The notes under the pieces: generated by a model
Database searches by the model: none
What the model was told of the DNA's origin: nothing
Seen by the model: the letters and a program-made list of their open reading frames with translations, nothing else
Part shown: in pieces, positions 53,739 through 63,741 of the stretch
How the letters are laid out: every line of letters starts with the position of its first letter
How positions within the stretch are numbered: position 1 is the stretch's first letter
Assembly (NCBI GenBank): GCA_947561585.1
Contig: CANNZV010000509.1
Location: forward strand, 205,317-269,316
DNA from: Caprella mutica
Taxonomy: Eukaryota > Arthropoda > Malacostraca > Amphipoda > Caprellidae
Direction: 5' to 3'
Length of the DNA stretch: 64,000 nucleotides
Position numbers and translations under genes: made by a program

Positions 53739-54852
53739 CTTTAGTTGGATCTTCAATTAACAACGTTTGAATTTCTGCTGTATATCGATCACGACCCATT
53801 TTGAAAGGTTGGTTTTGAATGCATCTACTTAATTTTGTCGATTTTTTATATGCAAGAATTCTAGCTTATATAAAGTATATATATTGAAATTTTCTTGTTA
53901 AGTTAACTGATCCAAGATAATTGCAGCAATAAAAATTAAAAATAAATAATAATAATTAATACATAACACGTTTTTCTTATGATTCTAGGTATATTCCACC
54001 CCTGTGTCAATGCTCATTTGGGTGAAAATAAAAAATCAAATATAATATTTTTAGATGGCCATTTGCTAAATACTGCGTAGCCATGAAGAAATAACTCAGA
54101 CGATATCCTGAGACATGGGACATTATTTAGAGGTAGTTCAAGACGATTGAAATTGTATCCTTATGAACAAATATACAAATATTCATGATAAGGGAGTTTA
54201 TTTTAAAGTTTACATGTTGAGCATGTTTACATTAATTCCTTCTTAACATGAAACTGCAGTACATGCTCTTGCAACAATGGTTGGAAGAGGTGTGGAGGGG
54301 TTCGGCTGGCAGAGACAAATCATTGAATGTTTTCGCTTTTCACTGAAAAGTTGCTGTTTTGGATTCTAGGACAAAACTCCCGTGGTGAAGAACCCTCCAT
54401 TTAAAAAAGGCAATAATCTCCCCAGTCTTAAAACCCTGTGCAATAATCCCCACCTCCCTATAAAAAACCTCCATAAAAATACATGTAAAATAGGTACACC
54501 CGGTGTAATAAAAAAAAATTTCGGTCAACCAACAATTTAACCACTTTCACTCGAGGTCAAAACACCAAATTAAAAATAAAATATGAATAACAAGAAGTTC
54601 TATATGACATCATCTTACAGTTAACATCGCTGTTGTGTTGGCGATAGTGAAGAAAATCAGCTTGTGATTGAAAATCTAAATACTTCAACTGATAAAGTGC
54701 GTTCACACAACCTTTCTTTCTGCTGTTCTATCACATGTGTAGTGAAAAATAAACAGCTTGTGATTGCCCAACAAAAGGTTTAATTTACTACAACGAAAAT
54801 GCAAGTTACCTAGTATTATATTATACCCAAAACTAACCCTTAAAGTGGGGTA
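53739..54852. other. unique sequence
   Basis: No repeat family or gene was recognised. 54230-54320 and 54360-54470 are slightly GC-richer. A 62-codon minus frame (54340-54528) has no motif. Confidence 0.35.
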
Positions 54853-54925
54853 GAATTTACCAGGGTGGAATATACCAAGATGGAGTTTACCGAGGTAGAA
54901 TATACCGAGGTGGAATATACCGGTC
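54853..54925 (+). repeat. 17-bp repeat GGTGGAATATACCGAGG, about 4 units
   Basis: GGTGGAATATACC, GATGGAGTTTACC, GGTAGAATATACC and GGTGGAATATACC. GGT...ACC is self-complementary. Confidence 0.85.
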
Positions 54926-54927
54926 AC

Positions 54928-54982
54928 CTTTTCTTATATGACCGAAAATGTGGAACTGACCGATAATTCGTAACTTACCCTA
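54928..54982. mobile_element. FB-A solo right arm
   Basis: TTTTCTTATATGACCGAAAA then GGAACTGACCGATAATTCGT to ACTTACCCTA, complete at its outer end. It directly follows the 17-bp repeat. Confidence 0.8.
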
Positions 54983-55212
54983 AGCCCTAATTGCATTCTC
55001 AATAATAGAAAAAAAAAACTTTTATCCCAACTTTAATAATAAAACATAGAGTTGTGTAAATAAAAAATTATGATTATTTTATTGTGCCCCTTATACTCTA
55101 CTGCGATTATTAGTAAGTAATATAAAGGCAATAAAAAGTACTTACTAGATGAGTAGTGACCAATATTACAGATAGTGAGTACTGTATACAGTACATCAAT
55201 AGTATTACCTAT

Positions 55213-55890
55213 GGAACGTAATGTACAGAAAATACATAATAATAAATACGTAGAATAAATAATTAAAATACATACATAAATAATTACAATACGTACGCAA
55301 ATAAATAATAGTAAATACGTAGAATAAATAATTCAAATACGTACATAAATAATTCAAATACGTACACAAATAAATAATAATAAATACGTAGAATAAATAA
55401 TTCAAATACGTACATAAATAATTACAATACGTACGCAAATAAATAATAGTAAATACGTAGAATAAATAATTCAAATACATACATAAATAATTCAAATACG
55501 TACACAAATAAATAATAATAAATACGTAGAATAAATAATTCAAATACGTACATAAATAATTAAAATTCGTACGCAAATAAATAATGATAAATAAGTAGAA
55601 TAAATAATTTAAATACGTACATAAATAATTAAAATACGTACACAAATAAATAAGGATAAATAAGAATAATAAATAATTCAAATACGTACACAAATATATA
55701 ATAATAAATATGTTGAATAAATAATAAAAATTCGTAGATAAATAAATAATAATACATACGTAGAATGAATAATTCAAATACGTACATCGATAAATAATAA
55801 TAAATAAGTAGAATAAATATTTCAAATACGTACATAAATAAATAATAAAAAATACGGAGAATAAACATATAATAAAAATTCGTAGATATA
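55213..55890 (+). repeat. compound AT array AAATACGTA
   Basis: The sub-units are AATAATTCAAATACGTACAT, AAATAATAATAAATACGTAG and ACAAATAAATAAT. They combine into longer blocks of about 120 bp (GTAGAATAAATAATTCAAAT recurs). Minus frames (244 codons, YLNYLFYVFIIIYLCTYL) follow from lack of stops. Confidence 0.92.
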
Positions 55891-55907
55891 ACATAAAACA
55901 GAAGTTT

Positions 55908-55999
55908 AGGGTAATTTCCGAGTTATCGGACGGTTCCACAATTTAGATCATTATTATAATGATAAAAGTACTTAATAATTATTATTTGACGTTTTTATT
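55908..55999. mobile_element. FB-A left arm, right part lost
   Basis: TTAGGGTAATTTCCGAGTTA then TCGGACGGTTCCACAATTTA. It follows the AT array directly. Confidence 0.75.
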
Positions 56000-56292
56000 A
56001 ATATAAATAAGAAGTATGAATATAACATAAAATATACGTCTGGATATTATTAAGTATATAGTAATTATTTCTACACGCTAATTAAATGCATTTCAATTTA
56101 ATTTAAAAAGAAAGGAATCGATGTCACTATTCAATTCTATGTTACGATTCGTTAGACAATTTTAATTGCTGAAAAATATTTTCAAAACTACACGAAATTC
56201 AATTAGTGAGGAAAACTGTTATGTAATAACAACCAATTAATAATATATTTTTAATTATAGTCACTTTTTGTGTAATATATCGTATTGGTATT
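56000..56292. other. AT-rich spacer
   Basis: Nothing was recognised. Confidence 0.4.
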
Positions 56293-56464
56293 GTGTAAGT
56301 TACGAATTATCGGTCAGTACTACATCTTCGGTCACATAAGAAAAAAAAATTATTATTATTTAATTTCAACTGTTATCCATAATACCAATAATAATAATTA
56401 ATTATATTTTTTCATACATGACAGAAGATGTGAAACTGACCAATAATTCGTAACTTATACCCTA
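56293..56464. mobile_element. FB-A foldback, short core
   Basis: GTGTAAGTTACGAATTATCG to GTAACTTATACCCTA. The core is only GTTATCCATAATACCAATAA. The left arm has the short-type GTACTACATC, the right arm the long-type GATGTGAAACTGACC, so the two arms differ in type. Confidence 0.85.
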
Positions 56465-57007
56465 GCTTAAAATACCCCCCCCCTTGTTTTAATTTGTTCA
56501 TAGCGTATAGAACCATGTTATACTATAAAAGATGGTGAACAGACACTGTGTTCAAATTAAACTGTCAGTACATTTTATTTGTACAGTCTCTGAACAAATT
56601 GAATGCTTCTAATCTGATTAAGCATACGCTTTTTACTGTAGGAACATCTACAGCATGACTATGCAATATCCCTATATATATATATGTATATCATATTCCC
56701 TTTGTTATAATAAAAATTCTTTTTAGAGGTTTTTTTTTAAATATGAAAGGTCTCGTATTTGAGAATTTATCATGCAATGAAATCTATTACAATTGAATGA
56801 TAGTTCAGATATTTCTTTATATATAATATAAATATGAATTCTTTTTCAAGTCTCAATATAGGTTTTTAACTATAAAAGTTCTCGTATTTAGAAAATCGGT
56901 TACGTTTTATTATGTAATAAAACGATTGTAATTGAATGATAGTTTAGATATCTCTTTATATATATAATATAAATAGGAATTCTTTTTGAAGATAAACATA
57001 GTTTATA
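56465..57007. other. AT-rich sequence
   Basis: A 9-C run at 56475-56483. A diverged duplication of about 180 bp: AAAGGTCTCGTATTTGAGAA / AAAGTTCTCGTATTTAGAAA and GAATGATAGTTCAGATATTT / GAATGATAGTTTAGATATCT (56748 and 56874 onward). Confidence 0.5.
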
Positions 57008-57112
57008 TCATTCAGAGAGAAAGTTATGGTGGGGCCATAGAAGATTATAGAGAGAAAATTGTGGTGGGGCCATAGAAGATTTCAATATGGTACTTCTATG
57101 ACCCCACAACGA
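57008..57112. repeat. direct plus inverted triplication of GGGGCCATAGAAGAT
   Basis: TGGTGGGGCCATAGAAGATT occurs twice (about 57028 and 57062). Its reverse complement is ACTTCTATGACCCCACAAC at about 57092. The third copy can pair with either of the first two. Confidence 0.8.
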
Positions 57113-57289
57113 AATTTTTTCTGGGTATATAAAAATTGATTACGATTCACTTTCATTTATTTTCTTTTTAATGTGTACTGATTATTTCATGATAAGCTGT
57201 GAAATATCTAATAATTACGAGATATCTCTGATGTGACAATCCGGGGTTAAATTACGGATATTTTCCGGGATGGTACCACATATTAAATG

Positions 57290-57499
57290 TAGTGTAAATA
57301 CAGAGTTATTGACCGGTTTCGTATTTTCCATCATTGAGAGAATATTATTTAATAATTATTATATACCTTCCATTATAATTCTTATCCATGATACCTGCAG
57401 GTATCATGGATACGAATTATAATGAAGGTATATAAATAATAATCATTATACAGTATGATCGAAATTGTGGAACAGTCCGATAACTCAGAACTTACCCTA
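57290..57499. mobile_element. FB-A foldback, complete
   Basis: The core is perfect (TATCCATGATACCTGCAGG then TATCATGGATA). The inner arms AAGGTATATAAATAATAA and ATTATATACCTTCCATT are complementary. The right arm CAGTCCGATAACTCAGAACT ends TTACCCTA. The left end is worn. A worn arm-like stretch also precedes it at 57242-57280. Confidence 0.85.
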
Positions 57500-57691
57500 C
57501 ATGCATTTAACCATTATTAAAATGTAGTTAAATGAACTGCACTCGTTGAAGCGGAGGCAGCAGGTACCACATTCCTATCGGAATTCTTCTTTGAAGTCCC
57601 TTGTACAGAATTTACTTTGATATCTGCAATATCGTGTTTGATTTCGAGGTATTTGTTGGAAACTTCCAAATGAATGATTGGCAAGGAACAT

Positions 57692-57871
57692 GAGGGTAAG
57701 TTACGAATTATCAGTCATTTTCACATCAACGATAATAATAATTTATATTTTAGTTGGTATCCATGATATATGCATGTATCATGGATACCAATAAAAAAAT
57801 AATGATCATTACATCGTTTTTCTTATATGAACGAAGATGTGAAACCGATCGATTATTCGTAACTTACCCTA
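57692..57871. mobile_element. FB-A foldback, complete
   Basis: GAGGGTAAGTTACGAATTAT to TCGTAACTTACCCTA. The core centre is TGATATATGCATGTATCA, so the usual CTGCAG centre is changed to ATGCAT yet remains palindromic. Confidence 0.9.
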
Positions 57872-58317
57872 TACTCTTTTGCAGCAATATTTAGTAGTTA
57901 TTTACTAGTCACAACTAAAGATTAGATATTATACAAAAGTCATATCTGCTCAATACAGTTCATATCTTTTAATATTACTTTGAAAAACACATTAAATAAA
58001 AGTTACAAAGTTTTAATTAAATAACATTGAAATCTAGGATGTAGCTATATTATAAAATATTTACAGCTATTTAAGTAAAATGTGACTTAAATAATATATA
58101 ATATTAATTAATAGCTAAAAATAATAACCATGACTCATTGAACATATTATCTGAACATTTATTATAATTAATATTACACAGATAGAGGTACAATGCACAA
58201 CGTAATCTACTTGTGTGAAATATACAGGCACTAAACACAATGGTTATACATGAGCATTTCCAGAAAAATAAGTAAGAATTATCTTTTCAATCAAATATAA
58301 TTTGTTATTGTTAACAA
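57872..58317. other. AT-rich unique stretch
   Basis: Nothing was recognised. Confidence 0.4.
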
Positions 58318-59284
58318 TGTTTCTCGGGACAACATTGTCTCAATATGTAACAACACTGGCAATGTTGTAACAATAAAAGAACAATGTTGTCCCAAAATTG
58401 CAACAATGTTGCTCCAATAGTGAAACAATGTTGCCACAATATTGTAACAATGTTGCCCCAATATTTTAACAATGTTGCTCCAATATTGTAACAATGTTGC
58501 CCAAATATGTAGTAATGTTACCCCAATATGTAGTAATGTTGCCCCAATATGTAGTAATGTTGCCCCAATATGTAGCAATGTTGCCCCAATATTTTAACAA
58601 TGTTGCTCCAATATTGTAACAATGTTGCCCAAATATGTAGTAATGTTACCCCAATATGTAGTAATGTTGCCCCAATATGTAGTAATGTTGCCCCAATATG
58701 TAGCAATGTTGCCCCAATATGTAACAATGTTTCCCCAATATTGTAGCAATGTTGCCATAATATGTAGTAATATTGCCCCAATATGTAGTAATGTTGCCCC
58801 AATATGTAACAATGTTGACCCAATATTGCCCCAATATTGTAACAATGTTGCCCCAATATGTAGTAATGTTGCCCCAATATGTAGTAATGTTGCCCCAATA
58901 TTGTAACAATGTTGCCCCAATATTGTAACAATGTTGCCCCAATATGTAGTAATGTTGCCCCAATATGTAGTAATGTTGCCCCAATATGTAGTAATGTTGC
59001 CCCAATATGTAGTAATGTTGCCCCAATATGTAACAATGTTGCCCCAATATTGTAACAATGTTGCCCCAATATTGTAACAATGTTGCCCCAATATGTAGTA
59101 ATGTTGCCCCAATATGTAGTAATGTTGCCCCAATATGTAGTAATGTTGCCCCAATATGTAGTAATGTTGCCCCAATATGTAGTAATGTTGCCCCAATATG
59201 TAACAATGTTGCCTCAATATGTAACAATGTTGCCCCAATATTGTAACAATGTTGCCCCAATATTGTAACAATGTTGCCTCAATA
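58318..59284 (+). repeat. 21-22-bp array AATGTTGCCCCAATAT, about 44 units
   Basis: Two interleaved units, AATGTTGCCCCAATATTGTA with AC (22 bp) and AATGTTGCCCCAATATGTAG with T (21 bp). A block of about 100 bp (CCAATATTTTAACAATGTTG...) is repeated at 58453 and 58592. Mixed unit lengths scramble the frame, so frames up to 243 codons on either strand are incidental. Confidence 0.97.
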
Positions 59285-59435
59285 TAAATAAAAAACCTAC
59301 TTAAGTAAGAATAAACAAAATGCAATAAATTTTTGCTACCCTCTTCAGTTGATGTTATTGCAATAGGAAAAAGCTTGTAAAATGATTAGTTAGTTAAGTA
59401 AAAAGTGTGAATTAACACTACTTTAAAGCAACAAA

Positions 59436-59714
59436 TCTATACTAATAATTTCCTTAGTGTGTTTATTTATTTGGTGTCCGCTTCTACAGACGGGTTTTAA
59501 ACATGAAGAATGTAACTATGATACGCACGGGAATATATTGACTTGATATTCAAATTCTTCTGTTTTTATTCAATTTTTTAAATGTTTTTATCTATGAAAA
59601 AAGTATCAGTTTATGCAGAAAAATTAATTTTATTTTAATTTACTAAAAATAGCTTAACAACGGGTGATGAATTACTATTGGAGACCCGTTATTTTTAACG
59701 GGCAAATACACTAG
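59436..59714 (+). mobile_element. non-autonomous Helitron, best-preserved copy
   Basis: It starts TCTATACTAATAATTTCC after host A and ends CAAATACACTAG before host T. The 3' hairpin is CCCGTTATTTTTAACGGG (59685-59702), leaving about 8 nt to CTAG. It is 279 bp with no RepHel frame, so it depends on an autonomous partner elsewhere. Confidence 0.95.
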
Positions 59715-59850
59715 TTGATTAATAATTACATAAAAAATAATTTGAAATAAACTACATTTATATTTTACCTCAAATCAATTTGTATGTAATTTTAAATCAA
59801 TTTTGCACACACCTTTGTAGAGTTTATGCTTAACATTTTCTGTGATTACT

Positions 59851-60015
59851 AGGGTTGTGACAATATGCTTTTAAAATCATTGATCTTAAAAATATAATAG
59901 ACGAAATGAAATGATATCAAATGCTATATACCGCTGGTGTAGAACGATCCAATACTCTTTAATTCTCTCCGTCTATAATATTTAAGGGATTTAAAAGCAT
60001 ATTGTCACAACCCTA
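59851..60015. mobile_element. MITE-D, complete
   Basis: The ends are AGGGTTGTGACAATATGCTT and AGCATATTGTCACAACCCT, perfectly inverted over 17 or more bp, then partly complementary inward (AATAGACGAAATGAA vs CTCCGTCTATAAT). About 165 bp, non-coding. Confidence 0.92.
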
Positions 60016-60068
60016 GACTGATTACAAATGAAAGAATTTTGTAGCAGAGTCGATGTGGATATTCTTAA

Positions 60069-60330
60069 GGACCGTACACACGCTGGTTTTTTTAAGTCTT
60101 TCCACCAGACTTTTTGCTAAGCTCCTCCTACTTTTTCCACGAGAATATAAGAAAAAATACATTTTTATTATTTATTTCAGTTGGTATCCATGATACCTGC
60201 AGGTATCATGGATACCAACTGAAATAAATAATAAAAATGTATTTTTTCTTATATTCTCGTGGAAAAAGTTGGAGGAGCTTAGCAAAAAGTCTGGTGGAAA
60301 GACTTAAAAAAACCAGCGTGTGTACGGCCC
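60069..60330. mobile_element. FB-B foldback, near-perfect 262-bp palindrome
   Basis: Two 131-bp arms meet exactly at 60199/60200 in CTGCAG. I count about two mismatches between the arms (GGACCG vs GGGCCG; CCTACTT vs CCAACTT). The outer word CACACGCTGG/CCAGCGTGTG differs from copy 1 (CACACGTAGG/CCTACGTGTG) on both arms. Confidence 0.95.
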
Positions 60331-60446
60331 TTTACAGTGTAGAGATTCTAATTTATGTATAAAATTCAAGATACTTCATTTCTGGTAGATAGAATAATTT
60401 AAAAGCAGGCTGTTAAATTCATACATTGTTGTGTGTAGCAATAATT

Positions 60447-60681
60447 CAGTAGAGCTCCTCAATAGTGAAATCCTGTATAGTGAATGTAGTGTCCTGAGTA
60501 AGGAAGTAGCCTCTACAGTGAACAAATTCTCTTTAGTCTGCCATAGCGTGGTCATTAGTTTTCTAAAAACTGAAGGCAATTCATGACAGACAAAAGAAAA
60601 TTTGTTCACTATACAGGCTACTTCCTTACTCAGGACCCTACATTCACTATAGAGGATTTTGTTATAGAGGAGCTCTACTGT
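60447..60681. mobile_element. FB-C foldback, copy 3 (best ends)
   Basis: CAGTAGAGCTCCTCAATAGT to TATAGAGGAGCTCTACTG. The terminal CAGTAGAGCTCCTC is perfectly inverted. TTTAGTCTGCC and GACAGACAAAAG mark the inner arms. Confidence 0.9.
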
Positions 60682-60897
60682 AGTATGTCAACTGTACTGG
60701 TACAACCTAGAAAACTTTCAAAAAGTCTTATTGTGACCATACAGACATTTTCTTATTCAAATCATGCACATAATATTTTAGTAGATTTGTCGTACCTGTT
60801 ATTTAACACTTCCCATGTGAATTTCTATCATTTTAGATATGTTTAAGCTATAATAAGTATGTGCCTTTAGTAATAAATCAGTTCTATAGTTCTAGTA
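60682..60897. other. AT-rich spacer
   Basis: An 87-codon plus frame (60583-60846) begins inside FB-C and has no motif, so it is not a gene. Confidence 0.4.
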
Positions 60898-61055
60898 TAG
60901 GGTAAGTTACAAATTATCGGTCAGTTCTACATAGTTCTGCAAACCCGGGTTTGCAGAAGTATTAGATAGCACTGTGTAATAATAACAATTTTTATATCGT
61001 TTTTTCTTATATGACCGAAGATGTAGTACTGACCGATAATTCAGAACTTACCCTA
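60898..61055. mobile_element. FB-A short type carrying a 24-bp perfect palindrome
   Basis: TAGGGTAAGTTACAAATTAT to TCAGAACTTACCCTA. In place of the left inner arm stands TTCTGCAAACCC/GGGTTTGCAGAA (60935-60958). The centre TAGATAGCACTGTGTAATAA matches other short-type copies. Confidence 0.88.
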
Positions 61056-61282
61056 GTTCTTTCTTACAAAATAATTTACAACTTTTCCTTTAACCCTATC
61101 TTGAAAATAAAATCGAGTTTTATAAATTAGGTTTGGATTTTTCGTGTTTAATTCCTATAAATATCTTTCAAAATTATTTCGTGAAAAATATTTAATATAC
61201 TTTTATGCAAGATTAAAAATTATTATGTATGCACTATATATGTAATTAATCGTTATTTCCTTAATGTTGAGATGATATAGCC
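61056..61282. other. AT-rich spacer
   Basis: Nothing was recognised. Confidence 0.4.
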
Positions 61283-61435
61283 TAAATGTTGGTAGCATCT
61301 ACCCTAAAAGTTTGGTATTTACCCTAAATATTGGTAGTATTTACCCTAAAAGTTTGTTAATTACCCTAAATGCTATCAGTTTTCACCTTAAAAGTTGAGT
61401 ATTTACCCTAAAAATAGGGTATTCCCCTAAATATG
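61283..61435 (+). repeat. degenerate repeat TACCCTAAAAGTTTGGTATT
   Basis: About 7 units of roughly 21 bp with TTTACCCTAAA and GTTGGTAG words. Confidence 0.8.
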
Positions 61436-61607
61436 GTGCACTACCCATCACAACAGTCATGCTAATATATTTTACACACCTAAACAACACTAATAGGACT
61501 AAGCTACTCAAACCAGTCAGGCATGGAAGGGTTAAGCACATTCCATCGGGTATAAACTCTTCACGAGACATGCAACGGACGAAAAAGGACATTTTGAATA
61601 ATAATTA

Positions 61608-61876
61608 TAGGGTAATTTTCGAGTTATCGGACGGTTTCAAATTTTCGATCACATTAGAAAAAAAAGTTAAAAAAAAATATTGATTAATTTTTATTGGTAT
61701 CCATGATACCTGCAGGTTGGTAGGTGTCATGATATTAACAGGTTAATTGGTATCCATGATACCTGTAGGTATCATGGATACCAATTTAGATAACAAATTA
61801 ACTAAGAAATATTAAATACTATTTTCTTTATTTGATCAAAAATGTGAAACCGTCCAATAACTCGGAACTTATCACA
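61608..61876. mobile_element. FB-A foldback with duplicated core
   Basis: TAGGGTAATTTTCGAGTTAT to AACTCGGAACTTATCAC. GGACGGTTTC on the left is mirrored by GAAACCGTCC on the right. A first core (GGTATCCATGATACCTGCAG) precedes a complete second core (GGTATCCATGATACCTGTAG then GTATCATGGATACC). Confidence 0.9.
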
Positions 61877-62427
61877 ATTAATCAATTTGATTTAATTCAA
61901 TCATTACTCACTTAATTACTGTATTTAGATTTCAATGACTTAAAAAAAATTATTTTAATTATCTTTTTCTTGATAAAAATTTTTTGTCAAAATTTTATTT
62001 TCAAAACTGCAATTCAATGGTTCATTTTTCTGTCGTCACATGCTATTTCTGAGAAGGCCTAGCACCTTCAGGAAGGCTTACTGTGTTCAACCTTCATTCC
62101 ATTCTCGCCAGATAAAAATCAGTTATTCAGTTCACAGTTAGAGAGAGTTTTCATTCAATTTACCTGAGAACTGAGCAAAGCATTTAAATAACGAGAAAAA
62201 AAAGGAACATATTCTCAATAGTTACTATGATATCAAAACCATTTCATTATTTCAATCTATTTAGCAAGAGAAAATTAGGTTTCAATTAACGTACCCAATA
62301 ATACTTTTTTTACAAAATAATAAATTTTCGATATTTTTTTTTTTCGTAATTATATACAAAACTTACTTCTATTTAATTAGACTTTTTCAAAATTTTACAA
62401 TTTTTTTAAAGTTTTTACAAAAAAGAG
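61877..62427. other. AT-rich unique stretch
   Basis: Nothing was recognised. Confidence 0.4.
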
Positions 62428-62622
62428 AGGCCCATCCTCTAGTAGATGATAAAACGCCGCGTTTTCACCGCCCATTTTACGCCTCTACAATTAATCACGG
62501 TTAAATGAATGGAAAGCGGTAGTAGAAACGCTAATATAGACTTCAAACCGTGATTAATTGAAGAGGCGTAAACTGGGCGGTAAAAACGCAGCGTTTTACC
62601 TGCCAGTAGAGAATGGGCCTGA
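62428..62622. mobile_element. single-copy foldback, GC-richer arms
   Basis: GGCCCATCCTCTAGTAG, ATAAAACGCCGCGTTTTCAC and TTTTACGCCTCTACAATTAA on the left. The right has TTAATTGAAGAGGCGTAAAC, GGTAAAAACGCAGCGTTTTA and CAGTAGAGAATGGGCC as reverse complement, around a loop of about 45 bp. The 83-codon minus frame across it is incidental. Confidence 0.8.
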
Positions 62623-62850
62623 TTTTTTTCTTCTGATATCATAGTTGCATTCAATCGGTCAGGTTGGGGGTGATTATGAAGGACATTCATTGTGAAGAAC
62701 GAGCATTGTGTACCTTTGAAGGATCACTCGAAGGACATCCTACTTAGGACACTAAATGTCCTATGGGACACCTTCTCACCTTCTGTAACGGAATGAATTA
62801 ACACAGATTTAGTGGCGGTTTTATGGAAAATAAACACATTTAAAAAACAC
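62623..62850. other. unique spacer
   Basis: GAAGGACATTCATTGTG / GAAGGATCACTCGAAGGACA / AGGACACTAAATGTCC short reiterations lie at 62680-62770. No gene was seen. Confidence 0.4.
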
Positions 62851-63068
62851 AAGCTCTATAATTAAATCATCTATAGTGAATGTAGTGTCTTGAGTCAGGA
62901 AGTAGCCCCTATAGTGAACAAATTTTCTTTAGTCTGCCATGAATGATCATCAGTTATAGAAAACTGATGACCACTCATTGTAAACTAAAAATTATTTTGT
63001 TTATTATGCAGGCTACTTCCTTACTCAGGATTCACTAAACAGGATCTCATTATAGAGGAGTTCTGCTG
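62851..63068. mobile_element. FB-C foldback, copy 4
   Basis: CAAGCTCTATAATTAAATCA to TATAGAGGAGTTCTGCTG. The pivot is CATCAGTTATAGAAAACTGATG. The right arm has a short deletion after ACTCAGGA. Confidence 0.87.
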
Positions 63069-63158
63069 ATAGCATATTACACAAATTATAAATCAGCACT
63101 GTATAATTGTTCAACTTTAGAATTAATAATAGAATATTGGGTAAAATTATATATATAT

Positions 63159-63331
63159 AGGGTTGTGACAATATGGGTTTAAAATCATAGATCCTGAAAA
63201 TATTATAGACGGAGAGAATTAAAGAGTATTGAATCGTTCTAAACCAGCGGTATATAGTATTCGATACCATTTTATTACGTCTATGATATTCTCAAGATCT
63301 ATGATTTTAAACGCACATTGTCACAACCCTA
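63159..63331. mobile_element. MITE-D, complete
   Basis: The ends are AGGGTTGTGACAATATGGGT and GCACATTGTCACAACCCT, flanked by TATATA on both sides (TA target). The inner words ATAGACGGAGAGAATTAAAG and GATACCATTTTATTACGTCT are shared with the copies at 59851 and 1575. Confidence 0.92.
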
Positions 63332-63451
63332 TATATAAATATGACATTCCTATAATATAATATAAGGTCTGTCAATAAATTTTTGAGAATCTAAGGAATA
63401 TTATAGATAAAAAAAAACATTTTAGGCGAAATCTTCTATTTCATATACAAT
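63332..63451. other. AT-rich spacer
   Basis: Nothing was recognised. Confidence 0.4.
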
Positions 63452-63553
63452 AGATTTATAAAACCATTCCGTACCATCACACACAATATAGAGTAACCAT
63501 TCTGTACCATCAGACACAATATAGAGTAACCATTCTGTACCATCAGTCACAAT
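63452..63553 (+). repeat. 33-bp tandem repeat, 3 units
   Basis: AACCATTCTGTACCATCAGA then CACAATATAGAGT. Confidence 0.93.
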
Positions 63554-63741
63554 AATTTATATCCCCAGACTGTATTGCAATCACGTAGGCCGTTTGCAAT
63601 ATAAATTTAAAAGCTTCTGCAATACTGCAGCTATTTAATTCGGAAAGGTTCAGTTTGTGGTGATATGGCAAAAGAAAAGTGAGACCTGCAACTCTACTAG
63701 AGATAAATATTTAAAGGTACAAAATGTATATATAATCCAAT
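63554..63741. other. unique spacer
   Basis: Nothing was recognised. Confidence 0.4.

Noticed and set aside
62439..62690. 83-codon minus frame
   Set aside because: It spans both arms of a foldback element. The codons mirror each other across the loop.
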